Under the pieces are notes generated by a model that searched no databases, was not told the origin of the DNA, and saw nothing but the letters and a program-made list of their open reading frames with translations. This document shows, piece after piece, positions 43,813 to 55,588 of a stretch of 64,000 bases of DNA. Both the position numbers and the translations under genes were made by a program. Source of the DNA: Seminavis robusta (taxonomy: Eukaryota; Bacillariophyta; Bacillariophyceae; Naviculales; Naviculaceae); NCBI GenBank assembly GCA_903772945.1, contig CAICTM010000171.1:37304-101303 (forward strand), read 5' to 3'. Positions within the stretch are counted from its first letter, which is position 1. Each line of letters begins with the position of its first letter.

Positions 43813-43919
43813 CAGGCTTACCAAGAGGAGGCACAATTGGCTCAATGGTGCTAGTGCTGTTAGATCTCCAGACTGTAACACGACGTCCGGCAACATGATC
43901 CAGCACAGCAACAAGTCTC

Positions 43920-44005
43920 CTGCGACGGCAACAAGTCTCATACGACGGCAACAAGTCCCATACGACGGCAACCAGTCTCATACGATGGCAACCAGTCTTA
44001 TACGA
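43920..44005 (+). repeat. 20-bp tandem repeat
   Basis: Four to five units of CATACGACGGCAACAAGTCT and variants, fading at both ends. Confidence 0.85.
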
Positions 44006-44374
44006 TACCGATGGCATGCAGGTTCCTATTGCAGAGTGAAATCCCACCAACAATGCTCAACAACACCCGCACTAACACACTGAAAGCCATTCCAATTGAA
44101 ATCGTGCCAACTCGGGAATGTTTTCTTTTCAAGGGTAGGTCACTCATTGTCAGCAGTCTTACTGCTGACAGCCCAGGAAATTTAGTCACTCGCAATTTGA
44201 TACATCTAGCAACTGTTCTCGGCTTTGTCATGAAGGGTTGCATTGTTGTCATGATGAATGAGTGGAAGCAGTGAGCAGTGCTCTTTTGTGGAGATCATCA
44301 ATTGTCTTACTTCCTACAACTCCACTGCTACGTATCAACATGCTGCAGTATCAATATGCTGCAGCCAGTATCAA

Positions 44375-44514
44375 CATGACGGGCGGTACTTCGTTCCTTG
44401 GTGCTTCCTTGGTGCTGTCTCTTTTCCCTTTGCTGGAAGCACCATTGGTACTATTCCCAGCCCTTTCGTCATGGTCACGGAGCATGACGGGCGGTACTTC
44501 GTTCCTTGGTGCTT
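44375..44514 (+). repeat. 32-bp direct repeat pair
   Basis: CATGACGGGCGGTACTTCG plus the following TTCCTTGGTGCTT occur identically at 44375-44406 and 44483-44514, 108 bp apart. Confidence 0.9.
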
Positions 44515-47007
44515 TTTCATACTGGGAATTTGATGGCAGCGACGCTTTTTGGATGCCATTATTGGAGGTAAACTTGTGCTACAGTAGAGTTGCTGTCGTT
44601 GGTGGCATCTTGACTGCCAGTATAATACTATATCAGCTGTAGTAATGGCGGGCATTTCAGAGGTCGGAGGCGTGCTGGAGCTGCTTTTTGAATTTTGCTG
44701 CCGTGATGGTCAACGGTGCGTCCAAAGATCTACCTTACTGTATGCTGGCCTCGGACCGAACCTTCCAGCCCTAATTCACTCCAAGGAAGATCACTGCCAA
44801 ATGACAATTGACTGTGGCAGCGATACTCCCATGGTACCGTATTAATAGTAGATAAAGTGGCCGCCCTCAAACCAGGACAATACCAGTTACTTATTGCAGC
44901 GAGCTAGAAAGGGGGAGGTTAGTGTCAAGTGTCCGTGCTGGACCAGGCGGATCTACTCGTTCAAAAGAAAAGCACCCAACTAGCCTTTTCCTTCTGGTCT
45001 ATGGCTCATAAAAAGCCATGTCGCTTCCGTGCGTTCATCGCTTTCGCGAGCGAAGAACGCGATTCGATTCGCAATACCAGCAGGTTCCGGCTCAACCCAG
45101 TGCTAGCACTTGTTCTGCCTGACGGATGTATAATATATGGGCCCTTTGCAATCACATGTAAGCTTCGGTTCTGGCATGCACTTCCGCGCAGCGCGGCAAC
45201 AACCCATGCATGTTCGCTACAGTCGTCTTCGCAACATTTGCCATTTCTTTCGGCCTTCGTCGAGTGGGTATGGGCAATCCTAACTGATTTGATTCGTCGA
45301 TGGGCTAGCTAGATAGCAGTGCAGTCCAGAGATACGTTCACGCGTGTTCCTCTACAAATTGCTGACGGATGTTTGTTCGAAAGAGATTCAAGCCATCGAG
45401 GGCAGCGATGGTACTACTAACGCAAGATTTGTGTACAACGGCGCACACATTACGTCGCTCGCTTTTCTGGCGACTTGGTTTATTCTGATCGACTGAATCT
45501 TCCATTCTTCCAGCTGCTTCGGTCTGAACTTCTAGCCGCTCCATGGCAACCAGGAAGTCCCGGTACCACAGATTCTTTGGTGGCAATCTACTGAATAGCC
45601 CTAATCAATGCTAACGCTTTCGTGACAATCTCAATGACTCGCTGGTGCGTCAACTCCATGTAGAGAGGAAACAGCAAAGGAGCTCTTGGTCGGTGGACGG
45701 TCGCAGGCGGCGATGTCAGATGTTGGAAGCAGGGGCGACTGAGGACTCGAGCCATTCAGAGTGGCTCTCTACCCGATCATGCCGGTAGGCAAACGTTTGC
45801 GTGTTGCATGTGCGGTCTTTAACCTGCCTTTGCCCGTCCCGTTCCACCCGCGACATCTGCTCCACGCAGGCAGCTTAATTTCCGCTTCCGTTGGGGTGGG
45901 AGCAGAACCACTCTCCTGGAGGGACTGCAGCCACTCTCTCGGAAGGACTGCGACGCTTCTACAGGCTATTCAACGAGCAATCTACATGTACTGGTCTCTT
46001 GTATCGAAGGCCGGAAAAATACGGTTGCGCTATCGAAACGAACTGCCCATTCGACCAGAGGAAGGAATACGCGAGGCTTCCTCTTCTTTCTGGTGGTACC
46101 GTATGCATATGCCGCTACGGGAAGCAAACTGCACTCGTTGGGGCGAATTGACGAGCAACAAGGTGGACAATTGAGGCGATGCCTACCAAGATCGGGATAC
46201 GGTGGGTCTTCTGGCCCGACACACAAAACAACCGTTCCGTTGGAACAAGCCGCCAAACAATCACGAGAAACGTCGAGATGATGCTCGCCCCTTCTTTCGG
46301 ATTCATGAGGCTATAAGCAACGCTGCCAACTGTGACTACAGCAAGTTGCCACGAGTTACTCGCGTCCTGTTCTGCGATTGTGCAACTCCTCGTAACACAG
46401 CAACTCGAGGCTCGTTTCAGCACTATGGCGCGACCGGTGCCGAGGAAACGCTAACAGACGCTACGCCTTTATGGCTCGTCGTGTGAGCCGTGAGCCCTGG
46501 AATGGATCTCCGGCGTTGTACTTTCTGCCCGCCTTCGTTGCATTCAATTCTCACAATCGCCCGATTGTTGGTGAAGGGCGGCCGATGGCCAAGACCGCTG
46601 TTTTGCAACACTTGAACTCGATCTCGTGGAGGGAGTATGGATTCGTTGCACTGAATTGTGCCCAGCAACTGGACGTTCTGTCACGACACTGCTCATGACA
46701 CCAAGTGCTACAAGATCAACAGCACAACTACTTTTTCCAAATCAAACGGGGGTCTAGATTAGGTAGACAGCGCATGGAAGGAAAATCTGCACTGAACAAG
46801 CTAGCTAGCGAGACGCAAAGGTGAACAATACAAGGAACGGCACACAAAACTGCTGCACAGAAATGAGCGTGTAGAACTGGTTGCTAACTTTACTGTTCTT
46901 ACAAGTAGCTTGACACAGACCAGAAACCCCAACACCCCCAACAAATGCAAACCATGCAACCCCCACAACTTAAAACACCACATGCCAGCACATCACCCAC
47001 CACCTGC

Positions 47008-49193
47008 TCACCTCTGCCGGACGTTTTCAAACATCTCCAACCTGAAAACAGAGCGCAGATTGAGCATCTTCTGGAGAAACCCAGGCTCTGCGTAGGTGAT
47101 GGGGAGGTTGGAGATGCAGTCGTCAACGCCAGCAGGATCACAGTAATCTATGATGTCCTGCCTTAGCAGATCCAGGCGGCGCTGGAACTGACCGGCCTCT
47201 GGGGCCCCCAAATCAGCATGGTACCGGATGACAGCGTCCGGCAAGTAATCCCCCTGTTTCTTCCACTCTGCACCCTTTTTCAGAATGGCGTCCTCCTTGG
47301 GGGAGTAGGCTATGTGCAGGCGAATGTTGCCTGGTGTGCCAAAAATGCCGCCATGGACAGCATCAACTCGAATTGCCAAGAAGGTGCCAAAAGGGATGTG
47401 AACGCGGATTGGTGGCTCAGACTTGCGGCCATCGGGCCAGTAATTCAGTTCCATCCCTTCCTTGACAATTGGACAATGCTGGGAGAAAAGTATGGTGAGA
47501 TCAATGACAACAACAGCACGGCCACCAAATTGAGCAACCAACCCAAAAGATCACTTACAAGAATCCAGGGCAGGAACCGAGTTTCGGGCTTGTCCAGGGC
47601 AGTACGGTCTTCGTCTTTTGGTGGCTTGCCTTCAACATCCTCACCCCTGCGGTGAGTGTACAAGTCACCGTAGCCATGGTAGTCACGGTGAGGCCCTTGT
47701 ACCATGGCCTTTTGGGTCATTACAAACCCAGGATCAATCCGATAGCCATTGCGGCCCAGTGGAAGCTGGGCAGCCACAAAGTCCAAAGCAAACTGCTCCA
47801 GTGTTTCCGTTTCCAGCGGTGCTTGCTCCAGAAGTTTGGAATCCTGCCAGTTCCAACGCTTTTGCGAGGCTGACTTGTCTCCCACCAAGTATTGAAACTT
47901 GCCTCGTCCATTGGTAGCTGGGATCCGCCCAAAGTCTTTGAAACGAGCCTTTGTCTCAGTGACTTTTCGTTTGAGGTTGATGAAAGTATCCATGAACTCT
48001 GTGTTCACCCCACCCATTTTGAAGATTTCTTCTGGAAACATGTCTTTGTTCAAGGGGGCCACTAACTCGCTCTCTCGGCGGGTACAATAATCTTCAGCCA
48101 GAGTGTCCCAGAGTGATTTGCACTGATCACACAAGGATCTTGCTCTGGTGGCTGGCTCGACTCCATCTCCATCATTGGGTTCACCACTGTGGTTGATGAA
48201 CTCATTGTGTAGCATATCTGTGTTGCCATTGTCCATCATCCACTCGGCAAGCGATTCGAAAGAATTTCGAACATTTTCACCCAAGCGACAACAAGGGCAT
48301 CGAGGGGCAGCAGCAGCAGCAGCAGCAGGGGCGACGACGGCAGCATCAGCATGGGCGGCGGCAGCATCAGCAGCTGCTGGAAGGACATCAGGAGCTGCGG
48401 CCGGAAGGACAGCGTCACTTGCGTCGTTCTGTGATGCTGCAGGGGCTGGATTAGTCACCTGGTGGTTGGGAGCAGGAGCTGGCTGCACTTGAGTTTCAGA
48501 GGTGGCCATTGCAGCTGCCGCTGTTGCTGCTGCCACCGTTGCTGCTCCCACCACTGGTGTCTCAGTGGTGGTGGTGGTGTTTGTTGCCGGTGATGGTGAA
48601 GCCACTTGTTCCAAGTCCAAACACTCATTATTGTTGTCATCACTGTTATTATGCACTGCGATGGACACCTTCCACTGCTTCCCGTCAATCACTGCGATGG
48701 CGGCTTCCTCTTCCTGTTTCCTTTCCTCCTCCAGTTGCGCCAGCTTTCGCTTTGCATAGCCACGAGTCATCATTTTCTTGACTGGACGGAGCGGAGTAAC
48801 AGGGACAGCCTTGCTACTAGCTCGCTCAGCAGCAGCAGCTTTGCGCGTTGTTGCAGAGGCAGCCAATTCGCCCGCGTTGCTGTTGATGTTGTTATCTCCT
48901 TGCGCAGGGGATACTGCTGCCACTGGCGGAGCGTGGTTCTTGCCATTGTTTTGGGGGGCCTCCTTTTTGTCATCTACAGGAGCGGTGGATGCTCGTTTTG
49001 GTTCCTCTTGGTCAGGAACCACAGCTGCAGCCGTCACCACGTCATTGTTGTTGCCTTCTTCAGTTTGGGGTTGCACGTCGACGACTGCCTCTTGGTTGGT
49101 GGCGGTGGTATTTTGTTCCTGTGCCGATTCTTCGCCGGAAGCTTCCACAGGAGAAATAATTTCATCATGATTCATGCTGGCTGTCTCTTGTCG

Positions 49194-49229
<36 letters not shown>

Positions 49230-51890
49230 CTGAACTCCTTCCGTTTCTGGCTGTTGGTTGGTAGGGGCAGTCATCATGCTTTCGTCGCCATGAGGATCTG
49301 AGATTGCTGGAGGAGTGACAGTCAAGACCACTTCATCATTGGCCGTCCCCGTGTGCTCGTCCTCATTTTCAGGTTGTTTGCTGTGTCCCTCACTCTTGCC
49401 CTCTTCGGCCGTACTACGAAGACTGCTAATACTGCTCGAGTCACCGCTACTGCCAGTGCGTTGGATCCCATCCATTTCCTCTGGAGTATCATCGTCGTCG
49501 TCGACCGTCTTGGTGGTGGAGGATTCTTGCTCGCTGTGACTGTTAGTGTCATCCCCGCGGAAGATGCTCGCGGTGTCTTGTTGTGCTGCTGGAACAACAA
49601 TGACAGTGGTAGTATTGACGAGTTGCGGTGGATGTTCCGCCTCGTCTTCTTCCTCGCCAGCAATAACATTGTTGTTGTGGTTTGTTTCCATGGCGACTTG
49701 CGTCGTTTCTTCGTGTTCCTCCTCCTCAACGGCGGTGGAAGGTTCCGCTGTAGACTCTTCGGTCGGCTGATGCTCCGCGTCGGTATCAGGAGTAGCAGTC
49801 ACCCGTTCTGGCTCCTCCATTTCCTGGTTGCGATCGGCCAAAGTAGTGCCACTGTTGTTGTTGTCGTTCTCTTGTACAGCGATGTTGTGGTTTGTTTCCG
49901 TGGCGACTTGTGTCGTTACTTCGTGTTCCACCTCAACGGCAGATTCCATGGTTGTGTTTGACTCCTCGGTCAGCTGTTGCTCCGCGTTAGCATCAGCAGT
50001 AGGCAGCTGTTCTGGCGCCTCCATTTCCTCGTCGGCCAAAGTGGTGCCACTATTGTTGTTGTTGTTGCTGCGGTTTGCTTCCGTGGCGACTTCTTCATGT
50101 TCCACTTCAACGGCGGTGCGAGGTTCGACGGCAATCTTTGATGCGTCCTCGGTCGGCTGATGATGTGGTTGCTCCGCGTTGGCATCAACAGTAGTAGCCA
50201 CCTGTTCTGGTTCCTCCATTTCCTGGTCGGCCAAAGTAGTGTAACGGTTGTCGTCGTCGTCGTCGTTCTCTTGCGCCACCATGGCAACCATTTCTTCCTG
50301 CTCTGGCTCGTCATGGGTTTGGACGGCAGCTTCCATTCCCTGTTGTTGCTGCTGCTGTTCCTCCAAAACGGTGTGATTGTTGCGGTTGCTGTTGTCGTCA
50401 TCATCGAAACTTGCTTGTTCGGTGTCGTTTTGGTCGACCGGTTTGTTGTTTTCCTCCTCACTTTGTTCCACCTCACGTTGTTCTTCCACGTCGGAATGAT
50501 CGACAGTGGGGACGACACCCTCTGACTGTAGCAAGGTGGTGGTGGTCGTTTCGGTTTGTTGCTCCGTGTCGTTGTCGCCGTGACTAGTATCGGGGACTAC
50601 ATCCATGTCATCATCGTCCTTGGCTTCCTGATCACTGCTGCTCACACTCGACGTCTTACTGTCTTCCTCGTCACTGTTGTTAGTATTATTGGAGGCAGCA
50701 GCAGCTTTTTCTTCCTCCTCGAGTAGTAGCATTTGTGCCTCTCGTTGTACTTGTCCAAAGAATTCCTGTTCGTCGTCTTCTTCCTCGGACGTGGCTTTGG
50801 GTTTCTTCTTTTTGGCCGACGTCAAGTTGTGTTTCTTATTGTGGTTGGTGTTTTGTTTCTTGTTGTGACTACTGGTACTAGTCTGTTTCTTCTTGTTGCG
50901 ACTACTGGTCGTCGTAGATTCGTCTTCCTCGCTGCTGCTGCTAATGTGTCGTGTTTTGGAGCGGCTTCGGGAACGCACCTCTTTGTTGTTGGGAGTGCGT
51001 TTCTGTCGACGCCGCCGACGACGAGGTGTCAGACTACGACGTTTGGGAAGAGAAGTGTCTTTGATGGGTGTTGTTTTGCGTTTCTTGGTGCGTCGGGTGA
51101 TGGTGGTGGTTCGACGGCTCCTCCAATCGGGATCATCATCGTCGTCTTCTTCTTCTTGTGACACAATGGAACTGTCGTCTTTTGAGGATTCGTATTCTCG
51201 GGCCGAGACAAACGAGTCTTCATCTTCTTCTTCTTTGCCGTTGTTGTTGTCATTCTTTTTGGTCTCTGGCTTTTTGTGGGTGCTGTTGTGACCAGATTTG
51301 TTTTTGTTTTTGTTCTTTTTCGGCGGAGTCATGACGGGCAATGGAAGACTCTCTAGAAAGGAGCAACCGGTGGTATAGACGAGTTGTTTTTTGGGCAGAA
51401 TGATTTCCGCACTCGCCTCGGAAATTTCTCCATCGTCATCGCTGTCCATATCTTCGGTCGACTCCACTTCGGGCTGTTCATCGTCTTCTTCTTGTCCCTC
51501 TTCATCATCATCTTCGTCATCGCTGTAGTGCATCTTTTTCTTCTTCTTGTGAGGACGTGGTGGCGGGGATCTTGTCCTTGGCGTGTCCTCTTCTTCTTCT
51601 TCTTCCTCACTCAGGCTACTCGTAGTATGAATACTCGTGGTGGTGGTGGTGGCATGATAAGAGGAATGACGACGCTTTAGGGTGCTGCGTTTGGATCTAC
51701 TGCTACTGCTTGTGGTACTGTTGTTCGCATTGTTGTCACGGTCGCTCTTCAATCGCACCTTGCGGGGAGGCGTCACGGGAGGAACTGCTTCATCGCGCCA
51801 TTCGAAATTCTCTTCTTCTGTTTCTGCTTTTCCTTTTTCGTCGTCGATAAGCACCTCCTCGCCATAGTCAGCGTCTCCAGATCGACCCAT
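47008..51890 (-). CDS. large acidic protein with C-terminal 2OG-Fe(II)-oxygenase-like domain
   Basis: Exon 1 (51890-47559) and exon 2 (47478-47008) join as RFLPWIL-HCPIVKEG (GTAAGT...CCCAG intron, phase 0), giving 1600 aa. Residues 1 to about 1150 are low-complexity: Lys/Arg-Ser blocks first, then Asp/Glu/Thr/Asn-rich text with three to four imperfect repeats of about 55 aa (GTTLADxEMEEPEQ ... EVEHE). A Cys pair set (CPCC at about 1197 and CDQC at about 1253) could bind zinc. The conserved-looking end has HRDYHGYG (about 1401) and VHGGIFGTPGNIRLH (about 1486). The H-x-D plus a later H with Arg 11 residues on is the metal and 2-oxoglutarate signature of the cupin-type oxygenases. Function is inferred from these motifs only. 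The charged N-terminal part suggests a nuclear or chromatin setting. Several long antisense frames here arise from the biased composition. Confidence 0.75.
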
Positions 51891-52505
51891 CCTATCAATA
51901 GACAGCAGTCAGTCAGATGGCAAGCGAAAATGACAGAAAACTGATGGACCGCCAGCTAGAATTCTGCCTCGCTTGTCTCTCTACTCTCTTGCTTCCTGGC
52001 CACTCTACTAGCTAGCTAGAGATCTCGAGCCCTCTGCAGAAGTCTGCTCTCTTGCTCCAATCTATCCTCTAGTTGGACTCGATTGTCACTCAGCTATCTT
52101 CAATCTCTGCTTTGCTGAACTTGTGCCGCTGGGGTCCCGTATAGACAGCTTTGGGTCTGTTGGTCCTTGGATTTGGCCGTTGCTTCTGCCCGATCATACC
52201 CTTGAATCGATTACGGTTCGACTTATTCGACTCACTCCATCGCCAGAACCCTCACAATATCTTTTAGACGCAAAGTCGCACACTCACACCGTCTGTCAGT
52301 CCCCTCGTTCCAGAGCCACACAAAGATTTTCCGTGTCATTGGTTCTCTTTACCGTCAATCTTCATTCCACCACACGTTTCCTCTCTAGATCTCAATCACA
52401 ACAACAAGATACGTCTGGGTTTCATTGCCGCAGTTGCAGATAGACAGATAGAGTCCTCACAATAAAATACCACCACAAATCAAATCAACTTGATTAATCA
52501 TCATC
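51891..52505. other. divergent intergenic region
   Basis: Lies between two divergently oriented genes, so it presumably contains both promoters. It has polypyrimidine (CTCT) stretches around 51970-52100 and no gene. Confidence 0.5.
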
Positions 52506-52811
52506 ATGTCCGAAGCAGCACCACCCGCCCAAGAAGAAATGCAAGACCGCCGCATGGTGGCCATTGCCGTCAAGCCGTGTGCCGGCGTCGATCCACAAAC
52601 GCTCTACACCAAAATGAAGGAGACCATTACATCCCAACCCGACTACAAGTTGAAATGGGACGATGCCTGCAAGGTCGAAAATGGAAAAATTTATACGTCC
52701 TTTACGATTGCCCTCGAAGCCGATTTTGATGAAGAAGTCATGGAAGTGCTCGAATGTATGGAAGGGGAAGTCGAAACCCAGGAAGTTACCTTTATGAATG
52801 CATTTGAGTAA
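52506..52811 (+). CDS. small protein resembling the eEF1B guanine-exchange domain
   Basis: A 101-aa intronless frame from ATG 52506. After a short acidic head it reads MVAIAVKPCAGVDPQTLYTKM, then KLKWDDACKVENGKIYTSFT, IALEADFDEEVMEVLECMEG and an end at EVETQEVTFMNAFE. The order strand-helix-strand-strand-helix-strand, the VxVKP opening and the FN-like end recall the C-terminal GNE domain of eEF1B alpha/delta, which reloads eEF1A with GTP. The usual central segment is altered and the glutathione-transferase-like or acidic N-terminal parts of eEF1B are absent. The fold call is therefore a hypothesis; it could equally be a diatom-specific ferredoxin-like small protein. Gene reality is well supported by composition and a clean start and stop. 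Confidence 0.6.
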   Translation: MSEAAPPAQEEMQDRRMVAIAVKPCAGVDPQTLYTKMKETITSQPDYKLKWDDACKVENGKIYTSFTIALEADFDEEVMEVLECMEGEVETQEVTFMNAFE

Positions 52812-53455
52812 AATATATATATATGATGACAATGGAATGGCAATGGAATGAAGGAATATTGGAAGACAACAACCAGCAAGAATGATGCAACCGGAAGACT
52901 TGGATGGATGGATAGTTCTTGGATGGAAGCTACGTGTATTTCAATCTACCAATCTTTCAATTCAATTCAACCTACTTATATCTATCTATCTATCTATCTA
53001 TCTATCTCACTGGCTATATGTAGAATTTAAAAAGCTCAATTGACTATAGCTAGACGTGTGTCATTAAAAATGCTTACGCTGCATGGTGGCGGTAGTAAAA
53101 AGAAAAATTCATCTGGCTAGCTATACAAACGCTCGATTCAATTCTTCGCAATCAACTACCGTAGCTGGGTTGACGCGTTTCGAGAAAGGCACTGCGACTA
53201 AGGAACGTTGGTTGTGGTGACATGCCCATGAAAAGATCAGGATGAAACCCACCACCACCCTCTGTACCGAACCGAACCGAACCGAACCGAACCGAACCGA
53301 ACCGAACCGATACGGTATGGAGATCAATCAATGTATGTTCGAACACGGGAGTAGCTCCCTTTTGTAAACAGCTCCTGTTGCGCCGTAACGGTATGGTAGT
53401 ACTGTAGTCCCGCACCCAATTCCAGACAGTTTAGACTCGACTCGAGTCGTGCAGG
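52812..53455. other. convergent intergenic region with simple repeats
   Basis: Contains a TATC tetranucleotide run (about 52978-53006) and a CCGAA pentanucleotide run (about 53263-53309). No gene. Confidence 0.6.
53263..53309. repeat. pentanucleotide CCGAA microsatellite
   Basis: About nine perfect tandem units of ACCGA. A 5-base period gives three open frames such as Arg-Phe-Gly-Ser-Val on the minus strand, which are not genes. Confidence 0.95.
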
Positions 53456-54880
53456 TCAGGATACAAGGCTGGACAAGGCTTGCAGGATGTCGTCCTCATG
53501 ATTATTATTCGTTGAGGAAATGGCACCGTCGATTCGATCCAAGGTGCCCTCCAGTGCCTTTACGAGTCTCTTGTCCCCCTCATTGCTCCCAATCCAGCCC
53601 TTTTCCACTAGCAAATACCGCAAAAAATCAATGCGTGCCAGTTCGTAGTATGCCTGAAACGACTCCAAGGATAGGGACGATGGACCGCCTTTTTGTTGAA
53701 TCATGAGCTGCGAAATGAGCTCCTCGTGGTAGCATTCTAACAGCTCCTTCTCCATGTCAAAGTAGTCCCCTCTGGCATCGGGAAACAACAGATACGCCAC
53801 GTCTTCGGCACATACCCCCATGCCCGCAAACTGAAAGTCCAGGACGGCTACATCCTCCATTCCAAGTTGATCTTCCTCTTCCTCAGCATTGTCCCGAAAG
53901 AACATGTTGGCCGCTTTGTAATCTCCATGGAGCAGTGTGCTGCCACAGTTTCGTTGTGATTGTTGCATCAAAAAGTCGGCAATAGGTCCCGCCACATGTT
54001 CCAGGCGTGCCCCCAGACTCTTGGTTGACGATGAAATGGCATCCGGATGCTTGCCCTCGAGCCACTTGACAGTTTTGTTCCATTGCTGTGCCAGCCCTGT
54101 CACTCTTACGGAGGAGGTTGATTTTTGTTGTTGTTTGTTATTGTCTTGCTTTCGTTGCTTGGGTGTCCAGAAACCACCCCGATCCCACACGTCACGCCTC
54201 CACTCCTGATCATTCGTGTCAGCTGCTTGTCCCCAAAAGAGAGCATGAAAGGCTGCTAGCCACTTCAAGGCAGCCATGGCCTGTGGAGGGGACAAGAAAT
54301 CGGGGTGACTGGCATACCCCGATTGACGGACATCATTCATGATGAAGCAGACGGCAGGCCATGCACCCTTATGTCGGTCGTCATTGTCGGCACCCAGCAA
54401 CCTGGGAATGGCCAGTTGTCCGTGTTGTCGTATCTGCGGTGCAGCAGAGTCGTAGAATCGACGCTCCACCGCGTAGGATTCTCGCTTGATCCAAAGGGAG
54501 TGTGGAATTTCTGTTGCATCATCATCATTACTATGAGTATTATTGTTCGGCATGAGCACCAGCTTGACCACAAAATGTCGTTGTCGGCGGTTGCCTCTGC
54601 CTCGGAGGACGTCACAGCTCACGTGATAGACAGGTGTGGATCTTCCACCGGTAAAGGCTTCTCCTTGTGATTTGGAAATCACCAGATTTTCGATTGTCAC
54701 GGCTTTTGGATTGGGGAGAAAACTGGCGACAGTTCTGCTCAATGCTTCCATGTCATTTGCCAAAATGGCAGTGGCAATGGGCATTCCTGCCACCAAAAGC
54801 GACTCCTGACGGTTGTTGTCATTTCCAGCAGAACCTTTCTCGTTGGCATTCCGCTTCTTCCTTCCTTTGTTGGTGCTCAT
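53456..54880 (-). CDS. CHK/ecdysteroid-kinase-like phosphotransferase (APH fold)
   Basis: A 474-aa intronless frame from ATG 54880. Kinase-like signatures are the catalytic loop STLLHGDYKAANMFF (about residues 310-325) and the metal-binding VAVLDFQFAGMGVCAEDVAYLL (about 343-365), with Gln after DF as in CHK/EcKinase and choline-kinase-like proteins. Upstream, YHVSCDVLRGRGNRRQRHFVVKL has the expected nucleotide-binding Lys, and KRESYAVERRFYD the helix-C Glu. These enzymes phosphorylate small alcohols or steroids; the substrate here is unknown. The N-terminus (MSTNKGRKKRNANEKGS) is basic and hydrophilic. No membrane segment or organelle leader is evident. Confidence 0.85.
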   Translation of the reverse strand: MSTNKGRKKRNANEKGSAGNDNNRQESLLVAGMPIATAILANDMEALSRTVASFLPNPKAVTIENLVISKSQGEAFTGGRSTPVYHVSCDVLRGRGNRRQRHFVVKLVLMPNNNTHSNDDDATEIPHSLWIKRESYAVERRFYDSAAPQIRQHGQLAIPRLLGADNDDRHKGAWPAVCFIMNDVRQSGYASHPDFLSPPQAMAALKWLAAFHALFWGQAADTNDQEWRRDVWDRGGFWTPKQRKQDNNKQQQKSTSSVRVTGLAQQWNKTVKWLEGKHPDAISSSTKSLGARLEHVAGPIADFLMQQSQRNCGSTLLHGDYKAANMFFRDNAEEEEDQLGMEDVAVLDFQFAGMGVCAEDVAYLLFPDARGDYFDMEKELLECYHEELISQLMIQQKGGPSSLSLESFQAYYELARIDFLRYLLVEKGWIGSNEGDKRLVKALEGTLDRIDGAISSTNNNHEDDILQALSSLVS

Positions 54881-55588
54881 TGTACTATGTACCAGTACCG
54901 TATGAACTGACGCATGCTTCTACTCTAGCTATAGTAGTAGGCCAATAATCTTAAAGAGACACCATGGCAATGGACAATCTTCAAGTAAGTAAGTTCTCAC
55001 AACGCTCGATCCGGTGCACCACCCCAAATCTTTTGTTGAAAAGGTGTGAGCTTGAATGCACAATTTCTCTAATTTAATCAATATCCTTCCAGCTCTACTG
55101 TCTAGTAGACTGGCTATTCGTTTCGTTTTCTCTTTCTCTCTCGTTCAGATTGTGAGCTCTACAACTGAGCTCCGATATGCATACATATACCAGGATCTTT
55201 CGATCCTCTGTTTCTCGCAGTTTCATCTGCAGATAGATCTCGTCGATCTATCTTCCTGAAGTGCATGGTTGGCCCTGGAGGGCTTTCCCACTTTACTAAA
55301 CCTATGGACCTTCATCCGTCCATTCATTTGCTCCGTCCCATCGCTCCTTGCTTTCATCTCTTCGACCTAACTTCCTATCCTTTGTAGTTGCATCATCTAG
55401 ACGACCATTGTCCTCGCTCCTCGTACACCTGGCCATCTGATGATGATCGGATCACCATCTGAATCTGAGTCACATATTCCCAATCACGAACCGTGACTGT
55501 GGATCCCTAGTCGTCTGTCCGTCATACGAAAATACCTTTCTAACACCCTTCCTGTTTTCGCAATGATGGCAGCGACCTCCTTACCATC
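54881..55588. other. intergenic / 3' flank of the copia relic
   Basis: No gene. The 3' LTR expected at this side of the copia element was not recognised here by comparison with its 5' LTR end. Confidence 0.45.

Larger units (their letters stand above)
42530..47007. other. repeat-rich stretch without a convincing gene
   Basis: Contains a large near-palindrome (42887-42982), a 19-bp palindrome (42993-43011), tandem repeats (43545-43812 and about 43920-44005) and a 32-bp duplication (44375 and 44483). From 44900 to 47000 open stretches exist on both strands but none shows family features, and no splice-joined model was found. Confidence 0.45.

Noticed and set aside
45338-46698. Several 80-140-codon frames on both strands
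   Set aside because: Mutually overlapping, with no consistent codon use and no domain features.
48148-51867. Many long plus-strand open frames opposite the 1600-aa gene
   Set aside because: They are low-complexity Ser/Val/Leu readings of the antisense of GAA/GAT/CAA-rich codons and carry no domains; the minus-strand frame has ordered motifs and a clean intron.
53121-53415. Frames with repeated RFGSV
   Set aside because: Products of the CCGAA pentanucleotide repeat.
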